Origin: an uncultured Bacteroidales bacterium
Lineage (GTDB): Bacteria; Bacteroidota; Bacteroidia; Bacteroidales; UBA932
Assembly (NCBI GenBank): GCA_946546175.1
Contig: CAMNNY010000147.1
Location: forward strand, 1 to 34,440
Reading direction: 5' to 3'
DNA length: 34,440 nt
Shown: piece after piece, positions 1-8,799 of the stretch
How the letters are laid out: each line of letters starts with the position of its first letter
Position numbering within the stretch: the first letter of the stretch is position 1
The notes under the pieces: model-generated
What the model was told of the DNA's origin: nothing
The model's input: the letters and a program-made list of their open reading frames with translations, nothing else
The model's database searches: none
Made by a program: the position numbers and the translations under genes

Positions 1-2
1 CC

Positions 3-1139
3 CGCCTCTGGGGATTCGGTTTTGTCGGCGAGTCTTCTCTGGAAGACGGCCGCGCAGTGTACCGCAGCACTGAGCGGTTCCGCGAAAAGTCGTCCGTTAT
101 CGTGCTGCTACGCCTCGACAAGGGCATTGTCGCTTCTCCCAATGCGCGCGAGATTCAGTTTAATGAAGTGCTTTCTGAAGCCCTCGAGGGCTCGTCTTAC
201 GACAAATCCGTAGCTCTTGGTGAAGACGAAGAAGACGTTGATGGCTGGATAATCCTGCTTGGAATGCTCACAAGCATGCTTATGAGCATCGGCCTGATTG
301 TCGCGGGTGTGAGATTACATTATCGCTCGCTTCTTGGCGTGCCCTCCAAGAAAAACATCGACTGGTGCCGCGACGTACCTTACAAAGGAGATGTGCTCCA
401 GGCCGAATTTGTCTGGCGCCAGCTGGCTTCAGGGGTGTCGCAGGACAGTCCTCTTGCCGGAGCGATGATACTGCGGATGGTTGAGCGCGGACATATCATC
501 GTAGGGCGCGACCGCGACGACAAGGTAGAGTTCAGGTTTAACCCGGATGTCTCATTCGATGGCCTTCCAAGCAGTTACAAGGCGCTGTATGATATGATGC
601 TTGAAGCCTCCGGCTCCGACAGTGTTTTGCAGGATAAAGAGTTCCCCCGCTGGAGCAAGTCCCACGCCAGGCGTATCGACAAATGGTACACCGCTCTGCG
701 TAAAGATGCTCTTGAAAGTTTGTCGTCAGGCGGATACGCTTCCGCTTCAGGCAAGTTCAACGACATGGGCAAGGAGGAAAACCGTAAACTTGTGGGATTC
801 AACAAGTTCCTCAAAGACTTTACTCTTGTGGGCGAAAGGACCGCCCGCGACGTGGGCCTCTGGAACGACTACCTGGTATTCGGCCTTCTGTTCGGCCTTG
901 CCGACAAGGTAGCCAAGGAGCTCTCAAGCGTCGATCCTCAGGTATTCAGCGAAACGGTATTTGTCGCCCCCGGCACTGCACGCCAGATAATCTGGATGAC
1001 CAACCGGATGGGTTACGCCATCACCAACGCCTCAGCCTCGGCCCAGATGAAGGCCGCCTCGGGCGGATTCGGTGGAGCCACCTCATTCGGCGGCGGAGGC
1101 GGCTTCTCGGGCGGCGGCTTCGGCGGCGGCGCAAGGTAG
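3..1139 (+). CDS. DUF2207-like membrane protein, 3' part (5' end outside window)
   Basis: Frame 3 is open from the window edge through the listed ORF. There is one TM segment (GWIILLGMLTSMLMSIGLIVAGV) and a Gly-rich C-terminus GGGGGFSGGGFGGGAR typical of DUF2207 proteins. Confidence 0.65.
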   Translation, partial: RLWGFGFVGESSLEDGRAVYRSTERFREKSSVIVLLRLDKGIVASPNAREIQFNEVLSEALEGSSYDKSVALGEDEEDVDGWIILLGMLTSMLMSIGLIVAGVRLHYRSLLGVPSKKNIDWCRDVPYKGDVLQAEFVWRQLASGVSQDSPLAGAMILRMVERGHIIVGRDRDDKVEFRFNPDVSFDGLPSSYKALYDMMLEASGSDSVLQDKEFPRWSKSHARRIDKWYTALRKDALESLSSGGYASASGKFNDMGKEENRKLVGFNKFLKDFTLVGERTARDVGLWNDYLVFGLLFGLADKVAKELSSVDPQVFSETVFVAPGTARQIIWMTNRMGYAITNASASAQMKAASGGFGGATSFGGGGGFSGGGFGGGAR

Positions 1140-1188
1140 GTCCCCAAGGCTTCATGGAAGCCCGGAGCGCCAGGAGTCGGGTGGTAAC

Positions 1189-2535
1189 CTACGCAGCGAG
1201 GAAACCGAGCATGCCTGCTACGTCGTCCTTAGCGAATGAGCGCTGCTCGCCGCTAGCCAGATTCTTGATCTGAATCAGGCCCTCGGCGGCTTCTGTTTCG
1301 CCGCAGATGGAGATGAACGGTATGCCTTTGTGGTCGGCGTAATCGAACTGCTTCTTGAGTTTGGAAGAGTCGGGGTAGATCTCGACGGCGATGCCGGCTG
1401 CCCTCAAAGCTGTCGCTACAGGAAGCACGTAGGCCGTCTCGCCCATATTGGCGAACAGCAGGGTAGAGGAAACTGCCAGACTGTCGGGGAATTTATCAAG
1501 CCCGGTGAGCACGTCGTAGATACGGTCGGCGCCGAAGCTGATTCCCACGCCGGACATGTCGGGAAGGCCGAAGATGCCGGTAAGGTTGTCGTAACGGCCG
1601 CCGCCGCTGATCGATCCGATCTCCCAGTCGAGGGCCTTGACCTCGAAGATGGCTCCGGTGTAGTAATTGAGCCCGCGGGCAAGCGAGAGGTCGATCTCGC
1701 AAGGGGTTGAGATCCCGGCCTGGCCGATGAAGCCGAAGAGCTCCTCGAGTTCGTCGAGTCCCTTCAGACCGATCTCCGAACCGGCCATGAGCGAACGCAT
1801 CACGGATATCTTCTCGGCATTGGTCCCGCTGAGCGTGAGTACCGGCTCCAGAAGAGCGACGGCCTCGGGAGTGAGTCCCTTCTCCAACATCTCAGCCTTG
1901 ACGGCGTCGAGTCCGATCTTATCGAGTTTGTCGATGGCGACCGTAATGTCGACTACCTTGTCGGGAGCGCCGCAGATCTCGGCGAGGCCGCTGAGGACCT
2001 TGCGGTTGTTGATCTTCACCAAAACTCTAATCCCAAGCCTTCGGTAGACTTCGTCGACGATCTGGACGAGTTCGAGCTCGCAGAGCTGGCTGCGCGAACC
2101 GATCACATCGACATCGCACTGCCAGAACTCGCGGTAGCGGCCCTTCTGAGGACGGTCGGCGCGCCAGACAGGCTGCATCTGGAACCTCTTGAATGGGAAT
2201 GAGATCTCGTCGCGGTGCTGGACCACATAACGCGCAAAGGGCACGGTGAGGTCGTATCTGAGACCCTTCTCGCATACCTGGGAGGCCAGAGGCTTGTCGA
2301 AATCGACTCCGCTGAAGGCGTCTCCTGAATTGAGAATCCTGAAGAGAAGCTTGTCGCCCTCTTCGCCGTACTTGCCCATCAGGGTGGAGAGATTCTCCAT
2401 CGCAGGGGTCTCAATCTGAGAGTATCCGAAAGTCTTGAAAACACTGCGTACAGTGTCGAAAATATAATTGCGCCAGGCCATCTCCAGACGTCCGAAATCG
2501 CGTGTCCCTTTGGGGATAGAAGGTTTTTGTGCCAT
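1189..2535 (-). CDS. hisS: Histidyl-tRNA synthetase
   Basis: Begins [15 protein letters not shown]. Class II motifs present: [48 protein letters not shown]. Start moved to the MAQK codon at 2535 because a promoter box overlaps the longer start. Confidence 0.97.
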   Translation of the reverse strand: MAQKPSIPKGTRDFGRLEMAWRNYIFDTVRSVFKTFGYSQIETPAMENLSTLMGKYGEEGDKLLFRILNSGDAFSGVDFDKPLASQVCEKGLRYDLTVPFARYVVQHRDEISFPFKRFQMQPVWRADRPQKGRYREFWQCDVDVIGSRSQLCELELVQIVDEVYRRLGIRVLVKINNRKVLSGLAEICGAPDKVVDITVAIDKLDKIGLDAVKAEMLEKGLTPEAVALLEPVLTLSGTNAEKISVMRSLMAGSEIGLKGLDELEELFGFIGQAGISTPCEIDLSLARGLNYYTGAIFEVKALDWEIGSISGGGRYDNLTGIFGLPDMSGVGISFGADRIYDVLTGLDKFPDSLAVSSTLLFANMGETAYVLPVATALRAAGIAVEIYPDSSKLKKQFDYADHKGIPFISICGETEAAEGLIQIKNLASGEQRSFAKDDVAGMLGFLAA

Positions 2536-2541
2536 ATCGCG

Positions 2542-2558
2542 CAAATTTACTACATTTG
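2542..2558. promoter_or_regulatory. Back-to-back Bacteroidetes -7 boxes for hisS (-) and sppA (+)
   Basis: CAAATTTA c TACATTTG: TAAATTTG on - at 2549-2542 and TACATTTG on + at 2551-2558. The + side has TTTG at 2526-2529 with 21-nt spacing. Confidence 0.6.
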
Positions 2559-2579
2559 TAAGGTAAAAAACACGACACG

Positions 2580-4325
2580 ATGAAAAAATTTCTCAAAATG
2601 ATGCTCGCAGTTATCTGCGGCGTCCTCATATTGAGGGTACTCGGCCTTCTGATCATAGGAATTATCGCATCTTCAGGAAGCAAGACGGTTCCTATCCCTT
2701 CGCAGGGGCTCCTCAAGGTCGATATGTCAAAGATAGCGCTCTCCGAGCAGGCTGATGCAGTCAACCCCTTTGCAGGAGGCGGTGCTGCGGCCAACATTAC
2801 CCCGGTGGGTATCTATCAGGCTATGAGAGCAGTTGAGATGGCGGCGGAAGATCCTGCCGTCAAAGGAATCTACCTCAAGCCCGACAACCTCTCTACCGGA
2901 ATCGCCCAGCTTCAGGAGTTCCGCTCTGCGCTCGCCAAATTCCGCCAGAGCGGCAAGCCGATAGTCGCGTACACGGAGAATCCGACAACCGGGTCGTATT
3001 ATCTGGCATCGGTAGCGGACAAGGTCTATATGACCAGCTCCCAGGGCGGTACCCCTACCTTCACCGGCCTCAGCACCCAGCTCATCTTCCTCGGTGATCT
3101 TCTCGACCGCCTCGGCATCAAGGTGCAGCTGATCCGTCACGGCAAATACAAATCGGCAGGGGAGATGTATATCCGCTCCAGCGCAAGCGCCGAGAATTTG
3201 CTCCAGAACCAGGTCTTCATCGATGCGTTGTGGAAGTCGATGGTAGGCGAGATGGCGGCGAGCCGCGGTCTTACCCCCGACGATATCAATTTCGCCATCG
3301 ACGACCTTCGCCTGTGCCTGCCTCAGGACTTCGTGGAGTATGGTCTGGTCGACGAGACCCTCACCAGAGCCCAGCTTGAGGACAAACTCGCAGTTCTCTC
3401 TCAGGTTGAGGATTTCAAGGGCGTGAAGATGATCCCGTTTGCTGATTATGCACTTAAGAAGATTACCACCAACGTGCGCTCCCGCAAGAAGATAGCCGTC
3501 GTCTATGCCAACGGCGAGATAGTCGACGGGCTCGACAAGACCAACGTCGATGGCGACCGTTTTGCTTCGATTATCGAAGGCATCCGCAAGGATTCCACCA
3601 TCAAAGCGGTAGTGCTTCGCGTCAACTCTCCCGGCGGCAGCGTTGTGGCTTCCGAGAAGATCAAGAACGAACTCGACATGCTCGTTGCCGAGGGTAAGCC
3701 GCTCATCGCATCCTACGGCAACTATGCTGCCTCCGGCGGTTACTGGATCTCCAACAATGCCGACAAGATTTACTCTAATCCTACGACCATCACCGGCTCC
3801 ATCGGAGTATTCGGAATGGTGCCCGATATCAGCAAGCTGCTCTCCGAGACAGCCCATATCGGTGTGAATGCCGTGTCCTCCAACAAACATGGTGACATGT
3901 TCTCCCTCACCCGCCCGTTCACCCCGGAGGAACTCGACTTCATGCAGCGCAGTATAGAAGCTATCTACACCCGCTTCGTCTCTCTCGTTGCAGAAGGACG
4001 CGACATGACCCCTCAGGCGGTTGACGATATCGCTCAGGGCCGTGTCTGGGCCGGCTCCGACGCGCTCGGCATCGGTCTTGTCGACGAGATCGGCACCATC
4101 GAGGACGCAATCGCCTACGCGGCAATCGCCGGCGGCGAGCCGGACCTCAAGGCCTGGAACATAGTGGAGTATCCTGCCCCTCAGACCCTCACCGACATAA
4201 TAGTGAGCATGACGGGCCAGAACACCGAAGACTTCAGCGTCTACACAAAGTGGATGGATGACTGGAAACGCGGCAAGTGCGAATTCACATTCGCCAGCAT
4301 GCCATACAAGATTGAGGTCAGATAA
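2580..4325 (+). CDS. sppA: Signal peptide peptidase SppA, long (67K-like) form
   Basis: N-terminal TM segment; [12 protein letters not shown] (catalytic Lys region); VNSPGGS and [10 protein letters not shown] (catalytic Ser region); [11 protein letters not shown]. Confidence 0.95.
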   Translation: MKKFLKMMLAVICGVLILRVLGLLIIGIIASSGSKTVPIPSQGLLKVDMSKIALSEQADAVNPFAGGGAAANITPVGIYQAMRAVEMAAEDPAVKGIYLKPDNLSTGIAQLQEFRSALAKFRQSGKPIVAYTENPTTGSYYLASVADKVYMTSSQGGTPTFTGLSTQLIFLGDLLDRLGIKVQLIRHGKYKSAGEMYIRSSASAENLLQNQVFIDALWKSMVGEMAASRGLTPDDINFAIDDLRLCLPQDFVEYGLVDETLTRAQLEDKLAVLSQVEDFKGVKMIPFADYALKKITTNVRSRKKIAVVYANGEIVDGLDKTNVDGDRFASIIEGIRKDSTIKAVVLRVNSPGGSVVASEKIKNELDMLVAEGKPLIASYGNYAASGGYWISNNADKIYSNPTTITGSIGVFGMVPDISKLLSETAHIGVNAVSSNKHGDMFSLTRPFTPEELDFMQRSIEAIYTRFVSLVAEGRDMTPQAVDDIAQGRVWAGSDALGIGLVDEIGTIEDAIAYAAIAGGEPDLKAWNIVEYPAPQTLTDIIVSMTGQNTEDFSVYTKWMDDWKRGKCEFTFASMPYKIEVR

Positions 4326-5229
4326 GACGAAGTTTTCCCTTGCGGACCTTGTACGGTCCGAAAATCTTGCCCCCGAGAGGGCGGCCGCTTGCGACGGACT
4401 TCTTCAGACGGAGAAGTCCGTCTGCGTTGAGCCGCCCTTCGGTGAAGCGGAACAGCAGGTATTCCCAGTGCTTGTAGGTCACGACCTTCTTCAGGTCGAT
4501 AGCCCCGTCGGGAAGAATGCACTCAGAGGCGGCCTGCCGGTAATAGTCTTCGGCGATGTCGTCTACCTGGGCGAACCGCTCCATGTCGGCGGCGAAAGTG
4601 CGCAGGTATGAAGGATTGATTTCGGCAAAGACGGGCATCACCTTGCCTCTCAGATTATTGCGCTTGAAGGATGTGTCGGAGTTGGTGCTGTCTTCCCTCC
4701 AGCTGAGACCTTCCGACTCCATCCAGGCGCGAATTTCGGCGCGGCTCACGCCGAGCTGCGGCCTGAGGACCCGCGCGGGAAACTGCCCGCTGTCGCGGCT
4801 CATCCCGCGCAGGCCGCGCGTGCCGCAGCCCCGCAGAAGATTGAGCATGAGGGTCTCCGCATTGTCGTCAGCGTTGTGCGCCACCGCCACGGCATCGAAG
4901 CCCTCGCTCCGGCACAGCTCCGCGAACCAGGCGTAGCGCAGTTCGCGGGCCGCCATCTCGATCGAGATGCCGTGGGCGGTGGCATACTCCGCCGTGTCGA
5001 AAACCTTCACGAACAGCGGTACGCCGCGCGATGAGCACCACTCCCTGACGAACTGCTCGTCGCCGTCGCTTTCTTCGCCGCGAAGGCGGAAGTTGCAGTG
5101 GGCAACAGCGAACTCGGTCTGCTGTGCGAGTCCGGGCTCAACGGCAAAATCAGAAAGGGCACCGCGAAGCGCCCTTTCTGCCATATACATCGAATCGATG
5201 CCTCCGCTGACTGCAAGCAGCAGTTTCAT
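4318..5229 (-). CDS. tilS: tRNA(Ile)-lysidine synthetase, short form
   Basis: MKLLLAVSGGIDSMYMAE (PP-loop SGGxDS), HCNFRLRGEESDGDEQFV, AVAHNADDNAETLMLNLLRGCGTRGLRGM. Start codon overlaps the upstream stop (TAATG). Confidence 0.93.
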   Translation of the reverse strand: MKLLLAVSGGIDSMYMAERALRGALSDFAVEPGLAQQTEFAVAHCNFRLRGEESDGDEQFVREWCSSRGVPLFVKVFDTAEYATAHGISIEMAARELRYAWFAELCRSEGFDAVAVAHNADDNAETLMLNLLRGCGTRGLRGMSRDSGQFPARVLRPQLGVSRAEIRAWMESEGLSWREDSTNSDTSFKRNNLRGKVMPVFAEINPSYLRTFAADMERFAQVDDIAEDYYRQAASECILPDGAIDLKKVVTYKHWEYLLFRFTEGRLNADGLLRLKKSVASGRPLGGKIFGPYKVRKGKLRLI

Positions 5230-6272
5230 TATTTGGAGGCGATGGTGTAAGTGAATGCGAAGCTCATGAACTCCTTGAACTGCCATCCGCGCGGGCTGGT
5301 GGTGCCGTCGTCGGCGGTGACGGTGACGTTGGGATCGTTGATCATCCAGGTCTTGAAGGAGAGCTTGATCAGCTTGGAGAGCTGCCAGTCGATGGCGTTG
5401 TCCCAGTTGATGCGGAAGTACGGCTCAGAGAGGTAGTCGGTGAAGACGGTGGCCTGCGACTCGATAGTGAGATTGTCGTTGATGACAAACTTGAGGTTGG
5501 CCTTGAGCTGGGCACCGAACTGGAACAGGGCGCTCTTGTAGAAACCTCCGAGGTTGTCTCCGGCAGCGACTGCGGCTACATAGGCGGCGTCATCCTCTGC
5601 GACTGCGAGCTTCATACCGTAGTTCGGACGAAGGGCGGGGTTGTTGACGATGGTGAAGCCTCCGGTCAGAGGTGCGAAGTTGATGTTGAACCAGCTGTTG
5701 GGCACCCACTGGATACCAAGTGCGAGGTTGGTGTAGGCAGGGGAGATGAAGCCCGAGATAGGGTCTTTAGCCGACCAGTTGCCTTCGGTGTCCTGTACGT
5801 ATCCGCCGGGAGTGTCTGTGAACTGGCTGCGGAAATCGTACGAAGCGGTGTAGCTGAGTTTCGAATCGGCCTTGGTCTGGTAAGCCCACTTGCTCTCGAA
5901 ATAGATACGGTCGTTGTTCTTCTGGAGAAGGCCTTCCATGTCGGAAGAATTGAGGAAACCGTAGTCGAGCTGCAGACGGTTGTTCCAGCTCATGAGGTCT
6001 TTCTTGTAGTCTGCCTTGGCATCGAGGTTGGATGCGAGGGTGAGGGTATTAGGACCACCGGCTGCCCAGTTGATGAGCTTGGTGTTGTTGATTCCGAGGC
6101 TGACTGCCAGGGAGTTGGTCCAATACTTGGGCTTGGGAGCGGCGGCTTCCTCGACGGGAGCGCCGGCGATGGCTGCGGCTGCATCCTCGGCTGCCTTCTG
6201 TACGGCATCCTGGGCGTATGCTCCGCTGATTGAAAGCGCAAGTGCGCTGATGATTACGATTGTCTTTTTCAT
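5229..6272 (-). CDS. DUF3078 domain-containing outer-membrane protein
   Basis: Signal peptide MKKTIVIISALALSISGAYA; body WTNSLAVSLGINNTKLINWAAGGPNTLTLASNLDAKADYKKDLMSWNNRLQLDYG resembles the Bacteroidetes DUF3078 family. Confidence 0.8.
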   Translation of the reverse strand: MKKTIVIISALALSISGAYAQDAVQKAAEDAAAAIAGAPVEEAAAPKPKYWTNSLAVSLGINNTKLINWAAGGPNTLTLASNLDAKADYKKDLMSWNNRLQLDYGFLNSSDMEGLLQKNNDRIYFESKWAYQTKADSKLSYTASYDFRSQFTDTPGGYVQDTEGNWSAKDPISGFISPAYTNLALGIQWVPNSWFNINFAPLTGGFTIVNNPALRPNYGMKLAVAEDDAAYVAAVAAGDNLGGFYKSALFQFGAQLKANLKFVINDNLTIESQATVFTDYLSEPYFRINWDNAIDWQLSKLIKLSFKTWMINDPNVTVTADDGTTSPRGWQFKEFMSFAFTYTIASK

Positions 6273-6284
6273 ATCTGTCTCAAA

Positions 6285-7763
6285 TTAATAAGCGATTGCA
6301 AACACGACGCGGCCCTTGGAAGGCTTGCCGGAGTAGATGTCGACTCCTTCTTCCTCACACACGCAGCTGTCTACAGGGATGCAGCGGATGGTGGCCTTGG
6401 TCTCGTCCTTGATCTTCTGCTCGGTCTCGGCTGTGCCGTCCCAGTGGCAGAGAAGGAATCCTCCCTTCTTGATTTCTTCCTTGAACTCTTCCCAGGAGTC
6501 GCACTTGCGGATGTTGGCGTCGCGCCATGCGAGAGCCTTGTCGTAGATGCTCTGCTGGATGTCGGCGAGAAGTCCGTCGATGTGCCGGGCGATGCCCTCA
6601 AGCTGCATGGTTTCCTTGGTGAGGAGGTCGCGGCGTGCAACTTCCACCGTACCGGCAGCGAGGTCGCGTGCGCCCATTGCAAGGCGTACGGGCACTCCCT
6701 TGAGCTCCCACTCTGCGAACTTGAATCCGGGACGGAGTGTGTCGCGGTCGTCGATCCTTACGCTATGGCCGAGAGCTTCGAGCTGGGCCTTGATCTTTTC
6801 GAATTCGGCGATCACGGCGTCATGCTCTTCTTCGGTCTTGTAGATAGGGACCATCACTACCTGGATAGGGGCGAGCGCCGGGGGCAGTACGAGGCCGTTG
6901 TCGTCGCCGTGGGCCATGATGAGCGCGCCCATAAGGCGGGTGCTCACGCCCCAGGAGGTAGCCCAGACATACTGGAGCGAACCGTCCTTGTCGGCGAACT
7001 GCACGTCGAAGCTCTTGGCGAAGTTCTGCCCGAGGAAGTGGGATGTGCCGGCCTGGAGGGCCTTTCCGTCCTGCATCATAGCCTCGATGGTGAGGGTGTC
7101 GAATGCGCCTGCGAAGCGCTCGTTGGGGCTCTTGTGGCCGACGATTACGGGCAGAGCCATCGTCTTACGGGCGAAGTCGGCGTAGACATGGACCATCTCC
7201 ACGGCCTTGGCCTGTGCTTCTTCGGCTGTGGCGTGGGCTGTGTGGCCCTCCTGCCAAAGGAACTCGGCCGTACGCAGGAACGGACGGGTGCGCATCTCCC
7301 AGCGCACTACGTTGCACCACTGGTTGCAGAGCAGGGGGAGGTCCCTCCAGCTCTTGATCCAGTTTTTGTAGACGCTCCAGATGATAGTCTCGGAGGTCGG
7401 GCGGACTATGAGTTCTTCTTCGAGTTTGGCGTCGGGATCGACGATCACTCCGTTGCCGTCAGGGTCGTTCATAAGGCGGTGGTGGGTGACCACTGCACAT
7501 TCCTTGGCGAAGCCGGCGACATGTTCAGCCTCGCGGCTGAAGAACGACTTGGGGATAAAGAGGGGGAAGTAGGCGTTCTGTACGCCGGTTTTCTTGAATG
7601 CGGCGTCGAGCACGCTCTGCATCTTCTCCCAAATTGCGTAGCCGTAGGGCTTGATTACCATGCATCCTCTGACTGCAGACTGCTCCGCAAGGTCTGCCTT
7701 GACGACGAGGTCGTTGTACCACTGGGAGTAGTTCTCACTTCGGGGTGTGATTTCTTTTGCCAT
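6285..7763 (-). CDS. proS: Prolyl-tRNA synthetase
   Basis: [64 protein letters not shown]-terminal region with [26 protein letters not shown]. Confidence 0.97.
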   Translation of the reverse strand: MAKEITPRSENYSQWYNDLVVKADLAEQSAVRGCMVIKPYGYAIWEKMQSVLDAAFKKTGVQNAYFPLFIPKSFFSREAEHVAGFAKECAVVTHHRLMNDPDGNGVIVDPDAKLEEELIVRPTSETIIWSVYKNWIKSWRDLPLLCNQWCNVVRWEMRTRPFLRTAEFLWQEGHTAHATAEEAQAKAVEMVHVYADFARKTMALPVIVGHKSPNERFAGAFDTLTIEAMMQDGKALQAGTSHFLGQNFAKSFDVQFADKDGSLQYVWATSWGVSTRLMGALIMAHGDDNGLVLPPALAPIQVVMVPIYKTEEEHDAVIAEFEKIKAQLEALGHSVRIDDRDTLRPGFKFAEWELKGVPVRLAMGARDLAAGTVEVARRDLLTKETMQLEGIARHIDGLLADIQQSIYDKALAWRDANIRKCDSWEEFKEEIKKGGFLLCHWDGTAETEQKIKDETKATIRCIPVDSCVCEEEGVDIYSGKPSKGRVVFAIAY

Positions 7764-7839
7764 CGTATTTTGTCTTGAATATTACCGATAAAATTGCTAA
7801 AATTGCAGTTCCCGTGAGCGCGGGTACGTTTCTTGCGGG

Positions 7840-7847
7840 CAAAGATA
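7840..7847 (-). promoter_or_regulatory. Putative -7 box TATCTTTG upstream of proS
   Basis: CAAAGATA on + strand, i.e. TATCTTTG on the - strand, about 77 nt upstream of the proS ATG. Confidence 0.45.
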
Positions 7848-7874
7848 GTAAAAAAATATCGTAGGAGGTTCAAG

Positions 7875-8795
7875 ATGAAACGCAGTTTGATACTTTTTAC
7901 GGCAGCCTTGATCTGTGCCGTCTCTTGCGGCACTGTCGGCCAGTATTCGGACGCCGCACCCTTCCAGGACGGCATCTACTATAAACCGGATCCCCGGGGG
8001 CGGAGTTCTGAACCGGCCACCGAGGAAGATTTCAGGACCAGGGCCTCTATCCGCAATTATGCCCGGCAGACCGATTCGGTTACAGTCGCGGTCGACGACC
8101 TGTATGATGGCTACTGGGGCTGGCGCCCTTACAGCTGGTATCCCTATCACTGGGGCTACTACTCCCATTGGGGCTATCCCTACTATCACTGGGGGTACTA
8201 TCAGCATTTCGGCTATTCGTACTGGGGCTATCCATACTACTGGGATTATTACGGCTGGTATGATCCCTACTATTGGGACTACTACTACGGCTATCCCTAC
8301 CACTACTACTACGGAGGCGGCGGTTACTACCGCGATCTCGGCAATTACACAAGACGCAACGGTTCGGCTACTGCGGGGGTCTACTCTCATCCCGTCAGTT
8401 CCGGCAGACCCGGCGCAGTGCGCAGCGTTTCGCGCGTGACAGGCTCGCGTACCGCATCGGCTGCGGCGCGGCGCGACCTCGACCATCTCAACTCCACCAG
8501 GACGACTCCACGGACTACCGCGGTAAACAGGGAACCCCGTACCCCTGAAATCCAAAATTATCGCCGTACCACTGCAACGCGCGCGCGCTCTTCTGCATCT
8601 TCTAACTACAATTATAGCGGCAGCCGTGATTCCGGCTCCTATCGCTACGAAAGCAATTCCCGTTCGGTCAGCAGCTCGAGGAGTTCCTCGGGTTGGAGCG
8701 GCGGCGGATCTACCCGATCCTCCGGCGGTTCTCATGCAGGCGGAAGTTCCCATAGCAGCGGAGGCTCGTATCATGGAGGCGGCGGCCGCAGATAA
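7875..8795 (+). CDS. Predicted lipoprotein with Tyr/Trp/Gly-rich low-complexity domain and Ser/Gly/Arg-rich tail
   Basis: MKRSLILFTAALICAVSC lipobox; YWGYPYYWDYYGWYDPYYWDYYYGYPYHYYYGGGGYY repeats; tail SGWSGGGSTRSSGGSHAGGSSHSSGGSYHGGGGRR. AGGAGG 6 nt before ATG. Confidence 0.75.
   Translation: MKRSLILFTAALICAVSCGTVGQYSDAAPFQDGIYYKPDPRGRSSEPATEEDFRTRASIRNYARQTDSVTVAVDDLYDGYWGWRPYSWYPYHWGYYSHWGYPYYHWGYYQHFGYSYWGYPYYWDYYGWYDPYYWDYYYGYPYHYYYGGGGYYRDLGNYTRRNGSATAGVYSHPVSSGRPGAVRSVSRVTGSRTASAAARRDLDHLNSTRTTPRTTAVNREPRTPEIQNYRRTTATRARSSASSNYNYSGSRDSGSYRYESNSRSVSSSRSSSGWSGGGSTRSSGGSHAGGSSHSSGGSYHGGGGRR
8103..8330 (+). repeat. Degenerate coding repeats for (W/Y)GYPYYW-type units
   Basis: Iterated tactggggctatccctactac-like units encoding a 76-aa segment with 32 Tyr and 10 Trp by hand count. 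Confidence 0.75.
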
Positions 8796-8799
8796 AGAT

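Noticed and set aside
1148-1162. Hairpin GGCTTC-ATG-GAAGCC as terminator between DUF2207 and hisS
   Set aside because: Only 6 bp with 3-nt loop and no T-run on either strand.
6444-7778. 444-aa ORF antisense to proS
   Set aside because: Shadow frame of proS; its Cys/His-rich look comes from reverse-complemented codons.
7764-7839. T-box riboswitch in the proS leader
   Set aside because: No AGGGTGGNACCGCG-type T-box sequence or antiterminator; leader too short.
8103-8330. Minisatellite or CRISPR interpretation of the Tyr-rich repeats
   Set aside because: Repeats follow codon phase within an intact ORF with a signal peptide.
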